Shown: positions 20,393 through 27,748 of the stretch, piece after piece | Layout: the number at the start of each line of letters is the position of its first letter | Numbering within the stretch: the stretch's first letter is position 1 | Assembly (NCBI GenBank): GCA_015680685.1 | Contig: MNCI01035397.1 | Span: 4,162 to 31,909 of the forward strand | Direction of reading: 5' to 3' | Origin: Gnetum montanum | Taxonomy: Eukaryota; Streptophyta; Gnetopsida; Gnetales; Gnetaceae | Length of the DNA stretch: 27,748 bases | The notes under the pieces: generated by a model | What the model was told of the DNA's origin: nothing | What the model saw: the letters and a program-made list of their open reading frames with translations, nothing else | The model's database searches: none | Translations under genes and position numbers: made by a program

Positions 20393-21060
20393 GAAATCCA
20401 GATCAGGAACAAGCGAATCCCGGACCCATGAAAAGCTGCAAGGAGAGGGAGGGGGCGGTTCAAAATCAAACTCTCGGAGAGCCGGTGCCAATGGCAAAGA
20501 GGCAACAACAACGAACCCATGAAAGCTACTTTGCAGGATTAGGGCAGGTGCAGCCGGAGGAGAAGAGAAATTTTGGTGCAGTTAATGAATTGAGACGCTG
20601 GGAATTGAAGGCAGTTGGTAGGTTAATAAATGCCATTGTTGTAGCCATGGACAGAAACCGTGAAAAGGCCGGCCCTATGTTATTGGCGGTGGCCTCGCCT
20701 GAACCATGGATGCGACCACCAGGTTTAGTTGAATCTAGACTTGTTAATGTCGTCGTGATGCCTGTGCCTCCTTCTCGTCCTCCACGGGGTTTCGAAGCAA
20801 AACCAATTTTTAAAACGGCAAGGTAAGGCTGCGTTTTGGTTTTGACTGGAGCTTCTTCAAAACTTTGAACGATTTCAACGGTGCCCTGAAATGCCGGAGG
20901 CACTGATACAATAATGAAAGCGACGATCCAAATTATGAACTGGAGATGCTGTGCTTTTCTCCCTCTACTACTTGGGAATCAAGCCCGGCTCTGACAGGCT
21001 TGGAAGCCCAGTAAAATGTGTAACAGAATCAGTCTCGATATCTGCTCCTGAAAAACAAAA
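20298..21060. other. ATL leader and promoter region with overlapping unassigned ORFs
   Basis: Clearly GC-richer than the intergenic DNA. It must hold the ATL leader exon and probably its promoter. Two long frames overlap on opposite strands: 20428-20826 (+, 132 residues, starting at a real ATG) and 20526-20903 (-, 125 residues). The plus frame reads in a protein-like way from about 20560 and ends next to AAG|GTAAGG at about 20821, a strong splice donor, so it could be a first exon of a divergent gene. I recognise no domain in either. I see no clear TATA box for the ATL gene here; the nearest TATATAA on the minus strand is at about 21376. Confidence 0.4.
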
Positions 21061-22440
21061 CAGCATGTGCAGAGCAGAGCGGAGGGGTTAGAGAGTGGAA
21101 AGAAAGCACAGGAGAACCAGTGCCCGAGCCAGTTCATACACATAATTAGTGAGTTTCTTTCCAGGAAATCTGCAATGAAAGTTAGTTTCAGTAATCGGTT
21201 TTCCAGGGCATGGTCTCATTACAAACAAGATCAAACCAATGCAGGTATTAAACGAAGCTTTGACCAGCTTTTACTTGGATAAGGTATAAGAATGCTGTAT
21301 GGTTTGGCATGCGGAAAGAAGATCAAATAGTATAGATTTCTGTGAGGAAGACAAAAAATCTTTATAATAACTTATATAACAAACCACATTTTATTGAGAC
21401 TATTATTAATTCAATTTCCATGAAAAGACCAGTCAAACAAATGCCTTAAATACAGAGAGCTATCTGAAAATTACTGGTTTCGGCATTTGAATAGTTCTGG
21501 TCTCTTCCTGCAACGTAGCAGGACAGCCGTAAATGGCGAACTGCCCTCCTGCTTTTTTGTTATTTAAGGAAAATTACAATCAGATCTCCGGACCTTAAAA
21601 AATAGATCCACGTTGGAGTTAATAGAGTGTGTGTTTTGGGTATTGATGGATCAGAGTTTTTCTTTTGAGCCGCTGAAGATCCAACACCTTCCATATCCAA
21701 GGCCAGCATTACTGCTACCGCTGAATTGGTCCACTGGTTGCCATAGCAGCTTCGTTTCGTCTTCTCTGCTTGCCTTTCCAAGATCACCATCAAATGAATT
21801 TGAATTAAATTTGGTATTCTGTCACTCTCCATTTCAAAATCAACCGTACCCATGTTTCTGACACGAAACCCAAACCTCAGCTCTAAATCTTGAAGCCAAG
21901 ACACCAAAAAGGTTGCAGAACTTTGTTGTGCTGTACGTATTGCCTGCAACGGTACTGTACATTTGCGGTGATCCTGTGTTTACCCTTGGAGGAAAAACCG
22001 ATTTGCACCTCAAAATGTTTGGGTAAACGATGGTTTGGGATTAAGCTATCTGCTAAGCACAAACGATATGAGATGAAACGAGGATATCCAGTTTCAATGA
22101 TATGAGTTTAAGGTGCAGTTGTCAGACATAAAGCACAGAAAAGCTCGGATCAATGGGGACGATTGGAATTTGACATTTTTTTGGAGTTTTTCCTTGACTT
22201 GGGTGCAGAACGTTTTATTTACTGATGACGAAGATATGCATGTTGTCGTTATCGTAGAAACAAATTTATTCTTTATTGATTTTGGACTGTTAGGGGTTTC
22301 TGTCTTAAATTTTCGATTCGAAGAAAGGAAAATTACACCGGCTGCAATCTGCACACGTGGTTCGCAAATCGCAACGCCGATAGGGTCAACACGTAATACC
22401 ATTCAAGCGGGTATACGTTTAAATGGTCAGCAATAAAATA
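21061..22440. other. GC-richer flank with unassigned short frames
   Basis: Several frames of 70-130 codons (21067-21282 +, 21560-21949 -, 22094-22402 -, 22113-22436 +) show no domain. On the minus strand a 50-codon frame within about 21655-21810 reads in a protein-like way (SREDETKLLWQPVDQF, then GLGYGRCWIFSG). It lies between two stops and could be a gene fragment, but it is too short to call. Base composition returns to AT-rich after about 22440. Confidence 0.35.
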
Positions 22441-22924
22441 CTAGCATTGTTTCTTTAGGTCAAGCATGCAACTTTTTAGGCAAATCATAAGTCATAGGTT
22501 TGTTATTATATTTTGCAATTGGCAACTATGCAAATTATCAATATGATATCGTTGTGAATGCTTTACTCAATATGGACTATTGCGTCTACTTCATATTGAA
22601 CAAAACAATGAACTAAGTCCTTGTCTAAGTTTCAATACCCATAATAGAAAGTTACACTATTAACCATTCAAATGTATTGTGCCCTGTATATTTATTTATA
22701 TATGGTTTGTTTTTTATTTTTCTTTTTTTCATTTGGTTATTTGTGTTAAAATATGAAGTTCATGATAAAGCAAGTTGTTTAATATAAACAAGTTAAAAGT
22801 TCAATATTTATTGAAATTGAAATTTTTAATTACATCCATTGAGACTCCTTGGATCTATTGGATCCGTTTTAGAATTCCTTTTTAGCAAAATTTTTATTTT
22901 TAATTTATAACTCAGTGCTACTAA

Positions 22925-22982
22925 GGAGAATCAAGCCTATGACTTAATTTTACCAAACCAAAGCCTTTACCATTAGGCTAAT
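22925..22982 (-). mobile_element. tRNA-like Pol III promoter, possible SINE remnant
   Basis: On the minus strand TAGCCTAATGG (from 22980) fits the A-box consensus TRGYNNARNNG at every position. About 40 nt downstream, GGCTTGATTCT (22937-22927) is a decayed B box. The spacing suits a tRNA-derived promoter. It does not fold into a complete tRNA by eye, so a SINE head is more likely than a tRNA gene. Confidence 0.4.
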
Positions 22983-24305
22983 ACTTCATTGTATCCATGT
23001 TAAAGACCATGATCAAAGATCTCTATTTTCATGTGGAAGACCTTTATTTTATATGTCATGTTTAGTTTTATGATTTAGAGACATATTAGATTTTAAAGCT
23101 ATGTTATGTAGCTAATAAAAGTTAGAGTTTATGTTTTATTTTGAAGTTAGAATTTAGTTTTAATGAGTCATGAGAACTCCCAAAATGGAAAGAGGGGTCA
23201 ATGAGTTTTTATGTTGTATTTATGTCGAAAATGGTAAAATCCTCATCCCCTCTAACTATAAATAAGATATTCTACCCTCATTTAAACCTTGATGGATATG
23301 TTACTCTCTTTGAAATATTTGAAGAAGCAATTAAAAAGTTAAAGTGTTGAAGTTCTCTTAGTTTCTAGTTAATTTTTTCCTTTTCTTTTATTTTTTCATT
23401 TTCTTAATATTTCTCTCTATAATGAATTAATCTTCATTTACACAATATTTCTTTAAATGTTCATAACATGATTCTATCAATACACTCAATAGTTTCTTGC
23501 AAATTTTGTAAGGTTTTCTTACATCTTTTTGACACATTTCATATATCTCAATTTAGATGTCAAGTTTTATTCAAGTTTATCTTAGATTTAAGTTTGCATG
23601 TTGCTATTACAACTTGTTTATGCATGGATCTATGAATATTTGGATGTTTGAAGTGAGATCTAACAAGGATACTTCATTACTTCTTTTGATCCATTGAAAT
23701 TAAAAGGATTAGAAAATATTTCTCACATATTTCAAGCTATTTCAATAATTTATTATTAAATTTTATGAATTTGGAAGGAGTTACTTTGGGGATGTTTTAA
23801 ATACCCATCATATCTCACAAATACCCTTAAATTTGTATGCAATAAAGTAAGTAAAGCATGAAGAAGATAGATCTAATGTTCTTTTGACTAGTTATAATGC
23901 TTTAAACATAGATTTAGTTCCTTTTATAAAGAATTTTTAATTTCCTGTTTATTTGTGTGCATAAGGGCAAAGATCCTTTTAAATTAAGTTGGACTTCTAA
24001 GAATCTTGTATGCATGTCATTTTGAAGTATATATGTGCCCATTTTTGAAATTATGAACCTACAATCATCTCTTAATTAAGCCTAATCTATAGTAAATTGA
24101 TCAAGCTAGGTTCATTAACTTTTTGTTTTTTATAATTCATAAGGCATTACTACTATAAACCTTTACCATAGAGCCACGCAATATAGTATTATATTTTGTT
24201 GTGTGTGATTGGTTCTAATTAGGCTATGTGGGCACATGTAGTTAGTTATGATATTATGATGATATATGTTCTAAGATCTTATTAATATATACTTACCAAT
24301 GATAA

Positions 24306-24440
24306 GTGGCTCTAGTGATTAGTTCATTATCTTTCTAGGTAAGAGGTTGCTAGTTCGAGTCACACTTAAGGCATCCTTATATTCCTCTATAATTCTTCTA
24401 ATGTATCCTATTGGTTAGCGCCCCCACCACCGCCCATCCC
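24306..24440 (+). mobile_element. tRNA-like Pol III promoter, possible SINE
   Basis: TGGCTCTAGTGATTAG (24307 onward) resembles an A box with one extra base. GTTCGAGTC (24353-24361) fits the B-box consensus GWTCRANNC exactly, with suitable spacing. A C-rich stretch follows at 24419-24448. I see no intact cloverleaf, so a tRNA-derived SINE is the better reading. The end of the element is uncertain. Confidence 0.45.
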
Positions 24441-25881
24441 CCTCTCCTATGCACCTCCAATTGATATATACTTATATCTGTTTAAATATCGTTACTATAC
24501 AAATTGATCTTTGCAATGTGCTAGATAGATATTTGCCTCTAGGAAGGAAGAAGGACATGGGGATTTAACAATCAAGTATGTGTCTAAGATCTTTGTTTGA
24601 TTTATGATATTATGCATAACAATGATGTGGTCATGTTTAATGATGAGTGTGTTGATATCAACACTCCCATGCTAGGCATGGGGCCATTCATAAATTGGTT
24701 TAATCACATTAAATCAAGCATAATGCATTTATAAAAAGATGAGTTTTTGTTCTTCATTACTCATATCCATAACATATTTGTTTCAAGCTGATAAAATAAA
24801 ATAAAAGAATGTAATATTAACTTTGTTTATAAAGGTCATCTAAAATCAAATACTAAGATTTCCAATGAAAAAAAGATTGTTGTTATTTTGAAAAGTCTTT
24901 AGAAATAATGTACTAAAGAATTGGATGAAAATTACTTCATTATTGGTGAACATCACCATGTCAACTTTGGAGAATTAGTAAAGCATAGATCACACAAGAA
25001 CACATGGAAGGCATAAAACAGATATATAAAAAAATTCAGATTCAATGAAAGAAATGGTATTGCAACTATGGAATGCATGCAAGGGCAAATTAGCAACCAC
25101 GTTTGCATGGTTTGTTTCTTCTGGGGATATTCTCTGCCACATTCCAAGGCTGATTAGTTGCAATTACAAATGGAATTATGTTGAATTATTCACACTCTCA
25201 TTGTTGTGAAAGACTCGAATTAGAGGTACAAGTTTTGTTGCTAGGTAGCCATGTTGTGACAGTTGAAGAATCCAATTCCTTGATCTATACTGGTGTTATG
25301 TTTTTTGGTTTCTAGTATTTATGGTAGTAATGGAGCTACAACTTGGACGTTGGTGCTGTAATGTGGGTGTGTTGCTCCATCAACCATGTTCTTTGACTAT
25401 GCAATTGCAGCTATTTCTTGCATGTTACCTTGATGTAGATTGTCATTTTTCTGTAGTGGATGTTATGGGGATTATGAGGTGTGGTTTCCAGCTATTTCTT
25501 GCATAATGGGAGGCTATTTGGCACTGAAGTCATGTTTCCTTGTTGCAGCCATTTTTTGCACCTGACAAGTTCATGTAGCTGTTATGTGTGCCCATGTTGC
25601 AATAATTGTTGTTTTCTATGCTTGGGCATGATGTCTACTACCATTTCTACATGTGATCAATGGACGTTATAGTGGATTATACGTAGGTGATGGCAGTGGA
25701 CATTACACATGGGTAGTAATTGCAATGGTCATTACGCATGGGTGATGGCTCCTCATGTGTGAAACTAGTCCTTATAAATTCTCTAGCTTGATGCAATAGA
25801 GGGGACATGATGAGAGGATGCAAAAAGCTAGCTATGGTGGTGGGATTTTCTCTAAGTGGAGCCATGGTGGAAAATCCTAGG

Positions 25882-26456
25882 TGTGACATCCCATTCTCAA
25901 ATGTCATGGAAAACATCAAATATACGATATATTAGACATTATGTGTACAAAGAAAAAATAGCAAATGTGAAATATATGTGATATTCGACATTATGTATAA
26001 AGGAAATAATAAGGAAAAATGTAGAAAGAGAAAGAAAAGAATGCTTTATTGATATGGAATAGCGTATCTGAATTATGCTTCCAGAGAGTTCCTTGGGGAT
26101 TTCTTCCTTTAACACCTATCCCTTAGAGACAATCTAGCACTACCACCATGGTTAGGCCTATAACTCAGCCAGAAGGGATGGCCAGTCCACTTCCTGTCCT
26201 ACTTCACTTAGCTCTCGTGACTTGCCTATATTAGCTCTACCACTCCATGTTGGCACATCCTCTAATCTTGGGTATAAATGCCTTAGGTCAAACCCCCAAA
26301 GGTTACCTTAAGAGACACATCTATTATTACAACATGAGATTTTGGATCTTAATCACAACTACCCTTTTGGGTATTGTTAAGATGACAATAACACTTGTTA
26401 TGAAAAGATACCATCTTCATTAGGCAACAACATCATTTGGGAATGGAGATGTGACA
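25882..26456 (-). mobile_element. 3' LTR of a Ty3/gypsy-type element
   Basis: The 575-bp segment begins TGTGACATCC and ends GGAGATGTGACA, so on the minus strand it runs TGTCACATC...GGATGTCACA, with the expected TG...CA termini and short inverted ends. Immediately to the right, the minus strand reads AACCTAAGGAGGGTAGAT, a polypurine tract abutting the LTR. This sets the orientation: internal region to the right, 3' flank to the left. It is diverged from, but colinear with, the LTR-like repeat at 3591-4078. Confidence 0.7.
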
Positions 26457-26600
26457 ATCTACCCTCCTTAGGTTTCGTTCATCCTCAAATGAGTCCACGT
26501 TCATTATCTCATTCTAGCTCCAATGCTTTCTTTCATGATATTTTGCTCCAATAATTTGATTTCTCCTTTGAACTTGAAGTTGTTTCTTGCTTATTCCACA
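26457..26600 (-). mobile_element. Truncated internal 3' end of the gypsy element
   Basis: On the minus strand TTTGAGGATGAACGAAACC precedes the polypurine tract. This is the kind of Glu/Asp-rich end with AGGA(C/T)GAA that many plant Ty3/gypsy pol genes carry just before the 3' LTR. The similarity fades beyond about 26590, so the rest of the element is deleted or interrupted. Confidence 0.55.
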
Positions 26601-26759
26601 AACAAAATATATGTGAGAAGAATATTTGGAAAATTGAATATTACTTTATTAATACTTCATTTCCTAAGATAATGATAAGTAAATTAAATATCTATTAATC
26701 AATAATCGCCAATCCTTACTAGAGTCACACAAAGTATAGTTCAAATTTGGTTTCCCAAG
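26601..26759. other. AT-rich junction between two retroelement pieces
   Basis: Short AT-rich stretch in which I recognise nothing. Confidence 0.5.
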
Positions 26760-26800
26760 TGATGAGACGTGATTTGCATGAGTTGCAATATTGCATCCCA

Positions 26801-26860
26801 TGCGATATCACATACGCGATATCACATCCTCCCCTGTGATGTCGCGTACGCGATATCGCA
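26801..26860. repeat. Imperfect inverted repeat with 26-bp arms and 8-bp loop
   Basis: Left arm 26801-26826 and right arm 26835-26860 pair around TCCTCCCC. Of 26 positions 23 pair, and the three mismatches are all transitions. Two are where the right arm keeps CG and the left has CA. Each arm holds ACGCGATATC. The structure ends 16 bp before the TATA box. Confidence 0.85.
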
Positions 26861-26875
26861 GTCCACCGCAAAATC

Positions 26876-26883
26876 TATAAATA
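26876..26883 (+). promoter_or_regulatory. TATA box of the right-edge LTR
   Basis: CTATAAATAAGAGG lies directly downstream of the CpG-rich inverted repeat and about 175 bp upstream of an AATAAA signal, as expected for an LTR promoter. Confidence 0.5.
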
Positions 26884-27103
26884 AGAGGCGGCACTCCCCT
26901 TATTTCCCATCCTAGGCTAGAAGTAGGAAAACTCTGGCAGATTGATCACTCCAGAGATAGAATATTTTCCATGTGCCAGCAGTAGGAGTCCCCAAGTGAA
27001 CGGATCTTTATTCGAGCAACATTGTACTTGAACGCAAGTTGTGTACAGAAATAAAGACGAGCTTTGTGGAAAAACCTTGCAGTGCATGGAATAGGATTTT
27101 ATT

Positions 27104-27150
27104 ACTTGTTATTTATTACCTATCATTTCCTACTTGTTATTTATTACTCT
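27104..27150. repeat. 28-bp-period short duplication
   Basis: ACTTGTTATTTATTAC occurs at 27104 and again at 27132. Confidence 0.85.
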
Positions 27151-27163
27151 GCAGTAGCGTGGC

Positions 27164-27332
27164 ATGAGTACGACTTGATTACGAGCATTTACAGATGTGT
27201 ATGGCTAATCAAGGAATTGGCTGCTCATCGCAATTAGATTCTCTCACCCTCAACTCCTAGAATGGAGAATGAGTACGACTTGATTACGAGCATCTAAGGA
27301 TGTGTACAGCTAGTCAAGGAATGGATGCTCAT
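27164..27332 (+). repeat. Diverged duplication, period 105 bp
   Basis: ATGAGTACGACTTGATTACG starts at 27164 and at 27269. Both are followed by AGCAT, GATGTGTA, TCAAGGAAT and GCTCAT. The unit of about 65 bp is repeated, separated by about 40 bp of unrelated sequence. A third partial trace (AGTACGAC, CGAGCATGTGTG) follows at about 27358. Confidence 0.85.
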
Positions 27333-27748
27333 TATGTGTAGGCTAGTTAAGTGCCTCAGTACGACCACTTCGAGCATGTGTGTTATGCGTGGTGATCCTA
27401 GTAACGATTAGCGTTTGGTAGCCGTGGTTGCATAGTTCAGGGTGTGTACGGTAAGTGGGAACGGATGCTAAAGCTAGTTAATTTAGACTTAGGTCATTAG
27501 TTAGAGTTATCTAGTTTCTTAATGTTGGCAATCGTTTGGGACGCGACCGCCAACGAGTGTCCTCGAACAGGATTTAGGTGCTTGCTGGTCTCTGGCAACA
27601 CCAAGGCCTATATACCTCCAAATAAACTTAGTAGTTAATGTGAGTATGTGTGTGTGTTTTTGCGGTGTGCAGTTGTGAAAAATGAAATGATTGTGTTGTG
27701 TGTAAACTACAAATGACTTATCTTAAAGAGATTTAGCCAACTTTGCCA

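Larger units (their letters stand above)
22441..25881. other. AT-rich intergenic sequence with SINE-like and LTR-like traces
   Basis: No gene found in 3.4 kb. TATAAATA at 23257-23264 follows a CCCCTCTAAC stretch and precedes a T-rich tract. This resembles the promoter part of an old LTR, but no ends could be placed. Around 25408-25560 the string CAGCTATTTCTTGCAT occurs twice (25408 and 25489). Near 25695-25750 a short unit containing CATTAC(A/G)CATGGGT occurs twice. These look like remnants of local duplication. Confidence 0.5.
26760..27748 (+). mobile_element. Probable LTR and leader of another retroelement, cut by the window edge
   Basis: A possible TG start at 26760 is followed by a CpG-rich inverted repeat (26801-26860), TATAAATA (26876-26883) and AATAAAG (about 27051) about 175 bp further on. 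This is the layout of a U3-R region in plus orientation. The downstream part is CpG-rich and contains two tandem duplications but no clear primer binding site. The end of the LTR and any gag gene lie beyond what I can place. It could instead be a non-coding gene or an unrelated promoter. Confidence 0.45.

Noticed and set aside
24306-24372. Functional tRNA gene
   Set aside because: A and B boxes are present but I could not pair an acceptor stem or anticodon arm.
3591-26456. One 22.9-kb LTR retrotransposon bounded by the two related LTRs
   Set aside because: The LTRs are too diverged, the left copy lacks an adjoining primer binding site or target duplication, and an intact ATL gene lies between them.

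Overview
This window looks like a piece of a large, AT-rich, repeat-dominated plant nuclear genome. The evidence is long gene-poor stretches, GT-AG introns, LTR-retrotransposon ends, a plant-specific ATL-type RING-H2 gene and many decayed transposon genes. A gymnosperm would fit this style, but nothing here proves the lineage. It carries one convincing intact protein gene and a great deal of old mobile DNA.

Layout. 1-530 is a GC-richer, unrecognised left edge. 530-2540 is AT-rich and non-coding. 2542-3420 (+) is a broken gene with a probable 84-nt intron. 3591-4078 is an LTR-like repeat related to a better defined LTR at 25882-26456. 4079-5820 is AT-rich, followed by a CT-rich minisatellite. 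6749-9167 (+) is the most informative relic: a broken transposon-type gene with two recognisable introns, an N-terminal plant-transposon-like domain, a coiled coil and a C-terminal Ulp1/C48 cysteine-protease domain. The catalytic His, Asp and Cys are still readable in one frame. It is flanked by blocks of related short repeats (6.1-6.65, 9.75-10.34 and 11.9-12.43 kb). A striking 226-bp tandem array lies at 10349-11863. 12922-14340 (-) is a second relic, one frame with many stops but no detectable frameshift. 16575-16715 holds three identical 47-bp units.

The live gene is on the minus strand at 18129-19979. It encodes a 616-aa RING-H2 E3 ubiquitin ligase of the ATL family, close to the ATL13/46/47 group, with one membrane segment and a long low-complexity tail. 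Its leader appears to contain a 306-nt intron (19992-20297). After splicing, a 36-codon upstream ORF would end in a TGA that overlaps the main ATG. 20.4-22.4 kb is GC-richer flanking sequence with unassigned ORFs. 22.4-25.9 kb is AT-rich and holds two tRNA-like (SINE-type) Pol III promoter pairs. 25882-26600 is the 3' end of a minus-strand Ty3/gypsy element. The right edge (about 26760-27748) looks like the start of another LTR, with a 25-bp CpG-rich inverted repeat just upstream of a TATA box.

Apart from the ATL gene, no set of genes here works together. The possible novelty is the large decayed element around the C48 relic and its tandem array, and the leader structure of the ATL gene.
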